From an uncultured Rikenellaceae bacterium (GTDB lineage Bacteria; Bacteroidota; Bacteroidia; Bacteroidales; UBA932), in contig CALCYB010000046.1 of the NCBI GenBank assembly GCA_937906485.1, forward strand, positions 1-8,518: a DNA stretch of 8,518 nt. Direction: 5' to 3'. This document shows positions 1 through 6,995 of this stretch, one piece after another. The translations under genes were made by a program, and so were the position numbers. The first letter of the stretch is position 1. Every line of letters starts with the position of its first letter. The notes under the pieces are model-generated. The model ran no database searches. It saw nothing but the letters and a program-made list of their open reading frames with translations, and was not told the origin of the DNA.

Positions 1-246
1 GTCCGGCTGACCAAAGACAACAAATCCGGCATCCTGTTGCCGATTTCCTCCATCCGCCTGGATGTCAACGGACGGTATGTCTGGTCCGTAAAAGATTCCA
101 AGGCGATGAAAACCCCCATCTACGTAGAAGGATTCCAAGGTGACGGCATTCTGGTTACCTCAGGACTGCAAGCCGGTGACCAAGTCATCATTGCCGGTGG
201 CGAAAAGATCAGTTCCGGCATGATGGTGGATATCATTCAAGAATAA
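1..246 (+). CDS. RND efflux membrane fusion protein (periplasmic adaptor), 3' end only
   Basis: The frame is open from base 1 and ends with TAA at 244-246, giving the last 81 residues of a protein whose start lies before the window. The fragment has the C-terminal pattern of HlyD/AcrA-type adaptors: a 'LLPISSI' strand like the 'VP..AV' segment of the beta-barrel domain, then 'VWSVKD', a 'VEGFQGDGILVTSGLQAGDQVI' stretch matching the family's membrane-proximal 'V..GL..GD.VI..G' motif, and a short charged tail. In this family the adaptor links the inner-membrane pump to the outer-membrane channel. The pump gene starts 22 bases later on the same strand, so they are very probably one operon. The lipoprotein signal and hairpin domain expected upstream cannot be seen. 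Family assignment is firm from motif plus context; the substrate is unknown. Confidence 0.88.
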   Translation, partial: VRLTKDNKSGILLPISSIRLDVNGRYVWSVKDSKAMKTPIYVEGFQGDGILVTSGLQAGDQVIIAGGEKISSGMMVDIIQE

Positions 247-268
247 CTTCAAGCAACCCGGCCCCACC

Positions 269-3200
269 ATGAAAAGCAACGGTTTGTTCATACAAGGTGT
301 GATTCGCTACAAGCGGATCGTCTATTTCCTGACAGCCATTCTCATTGGCGTTGGGATCTGGGGACTGTTGCACATGAACAAAGACGAGTTTCCCACCTTC
401 TCCATCAAAGAAGGCCTGGTGGTGGGTGTCTACCCTGGAGCGACTGCCCAAGAAGTGGAAGAACAGCTGACCACGCCACTGGAGGAGTTATTGTTCAGTT
501 TTTCAGAAGTCAATCGGAGCACCTATTCCACCTCAAAAGACGGGATGTGCCTGATTTATGTAATTCTTGACTCGCCGACCGAAAAGAAAAACGAAGTCTG
601 GTCCAAGATCAAGCTCCGGCTCAACGCCCAGAAACGGACCCTGCCTCCCGGTGTACTCGCGGTAGAAGTGCTGGATGAGTTCAGCTCGGTATCGTCTGTT
701 CTGCTGGCCCTGCAATCCCCGGACAAAGGGCTGGAAGAACTCCAAGACTATGCAACCGAGTTGAGCAAAGCCCTGAGAAAGATTCCGGCTACAGCCAATT
801 GCCAGGTACTGGGCACGCAACAGGAAGAGATTGCCGTCACAGTGGACGCACAACAACTCTCAGCCTACGGTCTGAGCAGTTCATCCTTGATGCTCAACTA
901 CCAGACAGCCACTCCGTCGGTTGCCAGCGGCACACTCGATCTGCACAACAACCGCTCGCCCATCTACCTGAACAGCAACATACACACCGAACAGGAAATT
1001 GCAGAACGCATCATCTGGAACGACCCGCAGGGAAATGTTTTACAACTCAAAGACATCGCCACCCTTGAAAGGCGCTACAAGACTCCGGTCTCGATGATCG
1101 AATTCAACAACCGTTCCGCACTAGTTCTGTCCATTGAAATGCGGCCCGAGAACAATATCGTAGCCTTTGGCAAGGAGATTGACCGCGTCATCCGGGATTT
1201 CGAGAAAGACCTGCCCGAGGGGATCTCCCTGACCAAAATCACGGACCAGCCCCACGTGGTGAACACCTCCATCTGGTCATTCTTGCGGGATATGCTCATT
1301 GCCATGCTGGTCGTTATCCTGGTAATGCTCCTGTTGTTTCCGGTCCGTTCGGCACTGATTGCCAGCTCGGGTGTCCCGGTCTGTACAGCTGTGGCACTGG
1401 CTGTGATGTACCTGATCGGCATAGACCTGAACACCGTCACCCTGGCTGCACTCATCGTGGTACTGGGCATGATTGTCGATGACTCCATCATCACCATGGA
1501 CGGCTACATGGACAAACTCCACCGGGGGATGACCCGCACCGAAGCGGCCTGTGCCAGCGCCAAAGAACTCTTCATGCCCATGCTGTTGGCCACCATGGCC
1601 ATCAGTTTCATGTTCTTTCCCACATTGTTTACCATCAGCGGCTACCTGGGTGATTTTGTCAAACTCTTCCCCTGGGTCATCCTGATCGCCCTGTCGATTT
1701 CGCTCATCTACGCGGTTACAGTCGTCCCCTCGTTGGAAGTACGGTTTATCCAGCCCAACAGCCCGACGGATCAAAGTTCCTTTGCCAAGGCGCAGCAACG
1801 GTTTTTCAATTTTCTGCAACGGCGGTATGAAGTCATGGAAACATGGTGTTTCCGACACCCCAAATGGACCCTGGCCGCCGGACTGACCACCGTTCTGCTC
1901 GGAGTCGTCATGTTTCTGCAACTGAACATCCAGATGATGCCCATGGCCGTACGGAACTGTTTTGCCGTAGAAATCTACCTGGAAACCAATGCCAACCTGC
2001 AACAGACCAAACAAGTATGTGATTCCTTGCAGACCTTGCTCCTGAAAGATCAACGCATCACCTCAGTCACCGCCTTTATCGGCAGCGGATCCCCGCGTTT
2101 CCACGCCACCTATGCTCCCAAACCACCGGCTCCCAATTTCGGCCAGCTGATTGTCAACACAAAGACCAGCAAAGACACAGAAGCCTTGTTGCAAGAGCTT
2201 GAGAAAAAATACGAATACCATTTTCCGGAAGCCCTGATACGATTCAAGCAAATTGATTACCAAGGTGTCACTGCTCCCATTGCCATCACCCTGAAGGGTG
2301 GTGAACTGGAAGAAATGATCCCTTATGCCAACCAGATCAAAGCCCAAATGCTCAACATGAACCACCTGCTGAAATGGGTCCATGCGGATACCGACGGCAT
2401 CCAATCCGGCATCTGCGTTGAGCTCGACCCCGAGGAAGCTTCCCGACTGGGCGTCAACAAAACCTTGTTGTCACTGACCCTTGCCGGCTCGACCAATGGA
2501 CAACCCCTGACCACCTTGTGGGAAGGGTCTCAACCGCTTCCGGTCAACCTCTACAACCAGAGCACCAGCCCTGCGACCAGTTATCAGGTCCTGGAAGACC
2601 TGCCGGTACCCACCCTTTCCGGCACCAGCGTTCCCTTGCGCCAGGTTGCCAGCATCCAGCCAGCCTGGTACCCGGCCCAACGCTCCCACATCGGTGGAGA
2701 ACCGGCTGTCACCGTCTATGCGGACCTGCAATTTGCCAGAAGCCAACCTGTAGCCATGCGCTCCATCAGCCGTTTTATCGATCAGAAGATCCGACCGAAG
2801 ATGCCCGAACACCTGACCATCAGCTACGAAGGGCTTTCTGCCACAAACCGCCAGGTCGGTCCTGAAATTCTGGTAACCTTCATCTGTGCCGTTGCCATCC
2901 TCTTCTTCTTCCTGCTGCTACACTTCAAGAAGATTTCCATTGCGGTGCTCACGCTGGTGCTGAGTACCCTCTGCCTCTTTGGTGCCGCCCTCGGGCTCTG
3001 GCTCTTTGACCTGGACTTCGGCATGACGTCGGTGTTGGGAGTGGTCAGTCTGATCGGCATCATTGTCCGCAACGGCATCATCATGTTCGAGTATGCCGAA
3101 GACCTGCGCACCCAGCAGGGATACACCCCAAAAGATGCCGCAATGGAAGCCGGGAAGCGCCGGATGCGCCCTATTTTCCTGACCTCCTGCACCACCGCCC

Positions 3201-3364
3201 TGGGTGTTCTCCCCATGGTGCTGAGCGGGGATGCCCTCTGGATGCCTATGGGCCTGGTCATCTGCTTTGGTACCCTTTCGTCCATCATCCTGATTGTACT
3301 GATCATGCCCGTATCCTATTGGCAATTGTATAAACATGCTAACGTCATCCCCCATGAAGCATAA
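269..3364 (+). CDS. RND family multidrug efflux permease (AcrB/HAE1-like)
   Basis: This 1031-residue inner-membrane pump has the usual length for AcrB-type transporters and the duplicated architecture: TM1 near residues 14-34, a large periplasmic loop to about 335, TM2-6 to about 500, TM7 near 530-550, a second large loop to about 865, then TM8-12. The proton-relay pair of TM4 is present as 'GMIVDDSII' (Asp404, Asp405). The first loop carries the porter pattern 'VYPGATAQEVEEQLTTPLEE'. In TM10 the sequence is 'GIIVRNGIIMFEYAE', placing Arg934 where AcrB has its essential Lys940. The family uses the proton gradient to extrude drugs, bile salts or other amphiphiles. The HAE1 type is favoured over heavy-metal RND pumps because the TM4 motif is 'VDDSI' and the partner genes are of the drug-efflux kind, but the substrate is not readable. 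The ATG at 269 follows the adaptor stop by 22 bases without a Shine-Dalgarno motif, as is normal in Bacteroidota, and TM1 follows at once. Confidence 0.95.
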   Translation: MKSNGLFIQGVIRYKRIVYFLTAILIGVGIWGLLHMNKDEFPTFSIKEGLVVGVYPGATAQEVEEQLTTPLEELLFSFSEVNRSTYSTSKDGMCLIYVILDSPTEKKNEVWSKIKLRLNAQKRTLPPGVLAVEVLDEFSSVSSVLLALQSPDKGLEELQDYATELSKALRKIPATANCQVLGTQQEEIAVTVDAQQLSAYGLSSSSLMLNYQTATPSVASGTLDLHNNRSPIYLNSNIHTEQEIAERIIWNDPQGNVLQLKDIATLERRYKTPVSMIEFNNRSALVLSIEMRPENNIVAFGKEIDRVIRDFEKDLPEGISLTKITDQPHVVNTSIWSFLRDMLIAMLVVILVMLLLFPVRSALIASSGVPVCTAVALAVMYLIGIDLNTVTLAALIVVLGMIVDDSIITMDGYMDKLHRGMTRTEAACASAKELFMPMLLATMAISFMFFPTLFTISGYLGDFVKLFPWVILIALSISLIYAVTVVPSLEVRFIQPNSPTDQSSFAKAQQRFFNFLQRRYEVMETWCFRHPKWTLAAGLTTVLLGVVMFLQLNIQMMPMAVRNCFAVEIYLETNANLQQTKQVCDSLQTLLLKDQRITSVTAFIGSGSPRFHATYAPKPPAPNFGQLIVNTKTSKDTEALLQELEKKYEYHFPEALIRFKQIDYQGVTAPIAITLKGGELEEMIPYANQIKAQMLNMNHLLKWVHADTDGIQSGICVELDPEEASRLGVNKTLLSLTLAGSTNGQPLTTLWEGSQPLPVNLYNQSTSPATSYQVLEDLPVPTLSGTSVPLRQVASIQPAWYPAQRSHIGGEPAVTVYADLQFARSQPVAMRSISRFIDQKIRPKMPEHLTISYEGLSATNRQVGPEILVTFICAVAILFFFLLLHFKKISIAVLTLVLSTLCLFGAALGLWLFDLDFGMTSVLGVVSLIGIIVRNGIIMFEYAEDLRTQQGYTPKDAAMEAGKRRMRPIFLTSCTTALGVLPMVLSGDALWMPMGLVICFGTLSSIILIVLIMPVSYWQLYKHANVIPHEA

Positions 3365-4751
3365 CCTTCATACGATACTGGCCCTTTGGACCCTGCTGGT
3401 GTTTGTCCCGCTACAGGCACAAACCCGGCTAAGCCTGTCCCAATGCAAGGAAATGGCCCAGCACCAGGATCCCGCCATCAAAAACGCCCAACTCAGCATC
3501 CTGGCAGCGCAAGCGCAGCGTCAAGAGGCCAAGGCCAATTATTTCCCTACCGTATCCATCACTTCCTTCGGATTCTGGGCCCTGAACCCCATGATCCAAC
3601 TTACCCTGGAAGATGTGCTGGGCAAAAGCACCTTCACCGACCAGCTGCAAAACATCCTGGATCAGGTCAGCCCCAGGCTGGGCATCCATACCCGGTTTGA
3701 CGCGCTGGAGTACGGTTACTCTGCCCAAATCATGCTGACCCAACCCGTCTATGCGGGGGGACGCATCGTCACCGGCAACCGCCTGGCCCAGGTAGGCGAA
3801 CAGGCGGCCACCTTGCAGGCCCGGATCCAGCAGCGCAATTCGTTGGAACAAATTGAGAAAGACTACTGGCAAGTCGTCCTGCTGGAAGAAAAGAAAACCA
3901 CCCTTGTCCAACTGCATCAACTGCTGGACACCCTGGCCAAAGATATCCAGTCCGCCATACAAGCCGGATTGCGCACAGAAACGGACCTGCTGCAGGTCCA
4001 ACTCAAACAAGGCGAGCTCCGCCAGGGCATCCTCCAACTCGAACAAGGCATACGGCTCTCCAAGATGGACCTGTTCAACCGCATCGGCCAACCCTACCGT
4101 CTGCTACCCGATCAGGACCCGCAATCGTCAACCCCCGCCCTGGATCAGATTGTCCTGAGTGACCGGCCGGACAGCCTCCAGCAACCATCGGTCCATTATG
4201 TACCGGAGGATGAAATCGTAGTCGGCATGGATGAATCCCAGCTGCTGCAATTGTCCGTACAGGCCAAAGCCCTGGAAAAACGCATGGCCTTGGGAGAAGC
4301 CCTGCCCCAGGTCGGCATCGGAGCCTCTTACGGCTACAGCCAGTTGGTAAACGGCTATGCCAACGGGACCGCCTATGCCATGATCCAGATCCCCCTATCG
4401 GATTGGGGCAAGGTATCCCGAAAAGTCAAAAGACAAGATTACCTGTTGCAACAAGCTCAAAACGATCAGGAGTACCTCTCCGGACAACTGCTCCTGCTGA
4501 TCCGGCAACAATGGCTTGAGGTCACCACCACCTGGGACAAACTCGCTCTTGCCCGACAGAACGAAGACCTGGCCCAACGGACCTGGGAAAACCAGTCGCG
4601 TCATTTTGATGCCGGACTCATCCCGCTGGCGGAATTGTTACAGGCACAAACCGCCCTCCAACAGGCCAAAGAGGCCCATCTGGATGCAGAAATCGCATAC
4701 CGGAATGCCGTGGTTGCCTATACCGGACACATTCGCAACAATCAGCCATAA
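3354..4751 (+). CDS. TolC-like outer membrane efflux protein (OEP family)
   Basis: This 465-residue protein is the outer-membrane channel partner of the preceding adaptor and pump. I chose the ATG at 3354, not the in-frame ATG at 3336, because it begins a good Sec signal peptide: 'MKHN', a hydrophobic core and an 'LQA|QT' cleavage site after residue 22. The gene overlaps the pump stop codon by 11 bases, which suggests translational coupling. Two OEP repeats are visible, each ending in the family's strand signature: 'QPVYAGGR' near residue 129 and 'IPLSDWGK' near residue 346. Between and after them are Gln/Leu-rich coiled-coil helices ('LLQVQLKQGELRQG', 'LAELLQAQTALQQAKEAH') as in the TolC alpha-barrel. 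Length fits the family (about 430-500). It is the last gene of the operon; a tRNA promoter begins one base after its stop, and no separate terminator is visible before it. Confidence 0.94.
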   Translation: MKHNLHTILALWTLLVFVPLQAQTRLSLSQCKEMAQHQDPAIKNAQLSILAAQAQRQEAKANYFPTVSITSFGFWALNPMIQLTLEDVLGKSTFTDQLQNILDQVSPRLGIHTRFDALEYGYSAQIMLTQPVYAGGRIVTGNRLAQVGEQAATLQARIQQRNSLEQIEKDYWQVVLLEEKKTTLVQLHQLLDTLAKDIQSAIQAGLRTETDLLQVQLKQGELRQGILQLEQGIRLSKMDLFNRIGQPYRLLPDQDPQSSTPALDQIVLSDRPDSLQQPSVHYVPEDEIVVGMDESQLLQLSVQAKALEKRMALGEALPQVGIGASYGYSQLVNGYANGTAYAMIQIPLSDWGKVSRKVKRQDYLLQQAQNDQEYLSGQLLLLIRQQWLEVTTTWDKLALARQNEDLAQRTWENQSRHFDAGLIPLAELLQAQTALQQAKEAHLDAEIAYRNAVVAYTGHIRNNQP

Positions 4752-4752
4752 A

Positions 4753-4783
4753 TTTGGAAATCCGCGAATATTCCATAACTTTG
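4753..4783 (+). promoter_or_regulatory. Bacteroidota-type promoter for tRNA-Leu
   Basis: TTTG at 4753-4756 and TAACTTTG at 4776-4783 are separated by 19 bases. This fits the Bacteroides housekeeping promoter (-33 TTTG, about 19 bases, -7 TAnnTTTG) with every conserved position present. The -7 box ends 13 bases before the tRNA, leaving room for transcription to start just upstream of it. The -33 box starts one base after the tolC-like stop codon. Confidence 0.85.
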
Positions 4784-4796
4784 CAATCCCGATGAA

Positions 4797-4882
4797 GCTC
4801 TGATGGTGGAATAGGTAGACACGCAGGACTTAAAATCCTGTGGGCAGCAATGCCCGTACGGGTTCGATTCCCGTTCGGAGCA
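4797..4882 (+). tRNA. tRNA-Leu (anticodon UAA)
   Basis: The gene folds as a class II tRNA. The acceptor stem is 4797-4803 (GCTCTGA) with 4875-4881 (TCGGAGC), one G-T pair. The anticodon stem is CAGGA/TCCTG around the loop CTTAAAA at 4829-4835, with anticodon TAA at 4831-4833. A long variable arm (GGGC...GCCC) follows, as expected for leucine. The T arm is ACGGG-TTCGATT-CCCGT at 4858-4874, and the discriminator base is A at 4882. CCA is not encoded; the next bases are CAA, so CCA would be added after transcription. It reads UUA codons. It has its own promoter and is followed within four bases by a terminator hairpin. Confidence 0.97.
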
Positions 4883-4885
4883 CAA

Positions 4886-4919
4886 AAAAACGGTCTTACA
4901 GATCTGTAAGGCCGTTTTT
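4886..4919. terminator. Bidirectional rho-independent terminator between tRNA-Leu and tnaA
   Basis: A near-perfect hairpin: 4886-4901 pairs with 4904-4919 over 16 positions (one G-T wobble), with two bases at the tip that would probably open to a four-base loop. The stem contains ACGG.CTTACAG and is flanked by A and T runs on opposite sides, so it works as hairpin plus U-tract on either strand. It lies 3 bases after the tRNA on the plus strand and 17 bases after the tnaA stop on the minus strand. Confidence 0.92.
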
Positions 4920-4936
4920 CTATTCAGGTGAACCGA

Positions 4937-6316
4937 TTATTCTTCAACCGGAGCCAATTTCACGGTAAAGTGACGCAACAGGGGAGCTTCCCAAGTGATG
5001 CGGTAACCGTGTTTGATCTCATTACGACGGTCAAATACATTCTTCAACGCAACAGCGATTACGTCCATATGGTTGTTGGTGTAGGTACGACGTGCGATGC
5101 AAAGACGCAACAGGTCCAATCCTCCAAAACGGTTTTCACGGGTAACCGGATCACGGTCAGCCAGGATGTAACCGATTTCACAACCACGCACACCTGCTTC
5201 CTTGTAGAGTTCAATAGCCAGGGTTTGAGCAGGGAATTCTTCTTTCGGCACATTGGTCAACACCAGAGATGCATCCACGAACAAAGCGTGACCACCGACG
5301 GGACGTTGGTAAGGAATTCCGAATTCGTCCAGGCGTGCTGCCAAGTATTGTACTTGTTTGATGCGGGTTTCAATGGTATCCAATTCGGTATTTTCATCCA
5401 AACCGACTGCCAACGCATCCATATCACGACCGTTCATACCACCGTAGGTCAAGAAACCTTCATAGCGGATGCAGAACCCTTTGGCTCCATCGTACCATTC
5501 TTCGTGACGGGTCGCAATGAAACCACCCATATTCACCAGACCGTCTTTTTTGGAGGACATGGTCATACCGTCTGCATAAGAGAACATTTCGCGGCAGATT
5601 TCCTTGATGCTCTTGTCAGCATACCCTGCTTCACGGGTTCTGATGAAGTAAGCATTTTCCACAAAACGTGCAGAGTCAAATACCACGCGTTTGTTGTATT
5701 TGTCAGCCAAAGCACGGACACCACGCAGGTTTTCCATAGAAACGGGTTGACCACCTGCGGTGTTGTTGGTAATGGTCACGATGATGAAGGGCACTTTGTC
5801 ACCTTGTTCTGCCAATACTTTTTCCAATTTCTTCAGGTCCACATTCCCTTTGAAGGGGAGTTCCAGTTGGGTGTCTTTTGCTTCATCGATGGTGCAATCC
5901 ACAGCAAAGGCAGCACGGCCTTCGATATGTCCTTTGGTCGTATCAAAGTGAGAGTTGCCCGGAACGATGTCACCAGCCTTGACCAGGTAGCTGAACAACA
6001 CGTTTTCAGCGGCACGACCTTGGTGGGTCGGAATCACGTGCTCAAAACCGGTAATGCGGGTAATGGTTTCTTTCAGGTGGAAGAAAGAAGATGCACCGGC
6101 ATAACTTTCATCACCCATCATCATGGCTGCCCATTGACGGTCACTCATCGCTCCTGTTCCGGAGTCGGTGATACAGTCAATGTACACTTGTTCTGAACGC
6201 AAACCGAAGAGGTTGTAGTGTGCGTTCTTGATCCATTCTTCGCGTTCAGCGCGGGTAGATTTCCGAAGGGGTTCTACCATCTTGATCTTGTAAGATTCTG
6301 CAAAAGGGAGTTCCAT
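4937..6316 (-). CDS. tnaA: Tryptophanase (tryptophan indole-lyase)
   Basis: This 459-residue cytoplasmic PLP enzyme splits L-tryptophan into indole, pyruvate and ammonia. It has the normal family length, and its N-terminus 'MELPFAESYKIKMVEP' closely resembles my recollection of Bacteroides tryptophanases. Visible motifs are 'DSGTGAMSD' (51-59), 'GDESYAG' (68-74), 'PTHQGRAAE' (97-104) and 'TITNNTAGGQPVS' (181-193), the 'FDSARF' segment (213-218) with the Asp expected to contact the PLP ring nitrogen, and the PLP-lysine signature 'DGMTMSSKKDG' with Lys257 as the probable Schiff-base residue. Tyrosine phenol-lyase is the nearest alternative, but the overall sequence favours tryptophanase. The ATG at 6316 has an A/T-rich leader and a -7-like box 37 bases upstream. 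No TTA, CTA or TCA codon occurs from residue 42 to the end, consistent with strong codon bias and high expression. No tnaC leader or tnaB permease is visible. Confidence 0.97.
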   Translation of the reverse strand: MELPFAESYKIKMVEPLRKSTRAEREEWIKNAHYNLFGLRSEQVYIDCITDSGTGAMSDRQWAAMMMGDESYAGASSFFHLKETITRITGFEHVIPTHQGRAAENVLFSYLVKAGDIVPGNSHFDTTKGHIEGRAAFAVDCTIDEAKDTQLELPFKGNVDLKKLEKVLAEQGDKVPFIIVTITNNTAGGQPVSMENLRGVRALADKYNKRVVFDSARFVENAYFIRTREAGYADKSIKEICREMFSYADGMTMSSKKDGLVNMGGFIATRHEEWYDGAKGFCIRYEGFLTYGGMNGRDMDALAVGLDENTELDTIETRIKQVQYLAARLDEFGIPYQRPVGGHALFVDASLVLTNVPKEEFPAQTLAIELYKEAGVRGCEIGYILADRDPVTRENRFGGLDLLRLCIARRTYTNNHMDVIAVALKNVFDRRNEIKHGYRITWEAPLLRHFTVKLAPVEE

Positions 6317-6352
6317 ATCTTTTGATTTAATTTGTGTGTGCGTTAAATTTCA

Positions 6353-6360
6353 CAAATATA
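6353..6360 (-). promoter_or_regulatory. Probable -7 promoter element for tnaA
   Basis: On the minus strand these bases read TATATTTG, an exact match to the Bacteroidota -7 consensus TAnnTTTG. Transcription would start near 6345, giving a leader of about 30 bases. I see no TTTG at the right distance upstream, so the -33 half is weak or missing, which may mean activator dependence. Confidence 0.55.
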
Positions 6361-6370
6361 AACCTTTTTT

Positions 6371-6392
6371 CCGAAAATTCTTCTTCTTTCGG
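6371..6392. repeat. Short inverted repeat upstream of tnaA
   Basis: CCGAAA at 6371-6376 and TTTCGG at 6387-6392 form a perfect 6-base inverted repeat with 10 bases between. It sits just upstream of the tnaA -7 box, in the position an operator or activator site could occupy. A repeat this short can arise by chance. Confidence 0.3.
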
Positions 6393-6399
6393 GTATCAA

Positions 6400-6417
6400 A
6401 TTTGCATAAACGCAAAT
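6400..6417. repeat. Short inverted repeat just before the 6423 start codon
   Basis: ATTTGC at 6400-6405 and GCAAAT at 6412-6417 form a perfect 6-base inverted repeat around a 6-base centre, ending 5 bases before the ATG of the unknown gene. It could be an operator or a weak RNA hairpin over the translation start. The sequence here is A/T-rich, so chance is a real alternative. Confidence 0.3.
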
Positions 6418-6422
6418 ACCTG

Positions 6423-6995
6423 ATGAAAACAGACATGAGAGAGCAAATCCGTTTTAAGACCGACAAAAAGTCCGCCAAAGAAGGAGAATACGTCACCCTG
6501 CAATGGGACTGCCCGACTTGCCCGGATGCCATCACCCTGACCATTGACGATGGTTACACAAAACGCAGCATCGCGTTGGCGGACAGCGGATCCACCACAC
6601 TTCGGGTCGGACCCAGCAAATCCAAGACGCGTTACACCCTCACCGTGCAACTGCGGGGAAAAACCGAAAGACGCCACCTGGACATCCGGGTCAAAGGCGC
6701 CCAAGACAGGAAATTCGTCTGGAAAGACAAGATGACCGCCTGGAAAGACAGACTGGAAGCATCTTGGAACGTCTTCTGGGCACAGACCCGATACGGATGG
6801 GCTTCCCTCCCCAAATGGAAGAAAGCCCTGTACCTGGGGTTGCTGGTGCTTTGGCTCATCCTCATCATCCGCCTGTTTGACCAGCCGGATCCTCGGCTTC
6901 CAATGCCTGCTGAAGATCCAGATCCAGCGCTTTGGCCAACAGCCTGCCATACTCCGGATCAGCCTTGTAGCAATTCCGGATATGCCGCTGCTTGA
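6423..6995 (+). CDS. Hypothetical protein with one membrane segment
   Basis: I do not recognise this 190-residue protein. Residues 1-93 look like a small beta-strand domain, perhaps an Ig-like sandwich: alternating strands such as 'YVTLQWDC', 'AITLTIDD', 'RYTLTVQL' and 'RHLDIRV', with a 'CPTC' pair at Cys30 and Cys33. A basic, Trp-rich helix follows (about 97-134) containing two 7-residue repeats, 'WKDKMTA' and 'WKDRLEA'. One hydrophobic segment spans about 136-152 ('ALYLGLLVLWLILIIRLF'). There is no signal peptide, so the beta domain is probably cytoplasmic with a C-terminal anchor. The last 43 residues, rich in Pro, Asp and Ala, are encoded opposite the catalase 3' end. I chose ATG 6423; ATG 6435 is possible, while the open frame back to 6336 runs through promoter-like DNA and encodes an unlikely Phe/Lys-rich stretch. 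It is divergent from tnaA; no function can be assigned. Confidence 0.72.
   Translation: MKTDMREQIRFKTDKKSAKEGEYVTLQWDCPTCPDAITLTIDDGYTKRSIALADSGSTTLRVGPSKSKTRYTLTVQLRGKTERRHLDIRVKGAQDRKFVWKDKMTAWKDRLEASWNVFWAQTRYGWASLPKWKKALYLGLLVLWLILIIRLFDQPDPRLPMPAEDPDPALWPTACHTPDQPCSNSGYAAA

Noticed and set aside
1277..2053. A 258-codon minus-strand open frame inside the RND gene, and other overlapping frames in 500-3355.
   Set aside because: They lie wholly within a conserved transporter gene, have His/Gln/Gly-rich antisense composition and show no family motifs.
3336..3353. An earlier start for the TolC-like protein at 3336.
   Set aside because: It would put six extra residues before an otherwise standard signal peptide and enlarge the overlap with the pump gene.
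4928..6196. A 422-codon open frame on the plus strand, opposite tnaA.
   Set aside because: It is in the codon-aligned antisense frame of an unmistakable tryptophanase and has a Phe/His/Thr-rich composition without recognisable motifs. It is open only because tnaA lacks TTA, CTA and TCA codons.
6336..6422. Extension of the unknown protein upstream to 6336.
   Set aside because: It would begin inside the probable tnaA promoter and add a Phe/Lys-rich stretch encoded by A/T-rich intergenic DNA.
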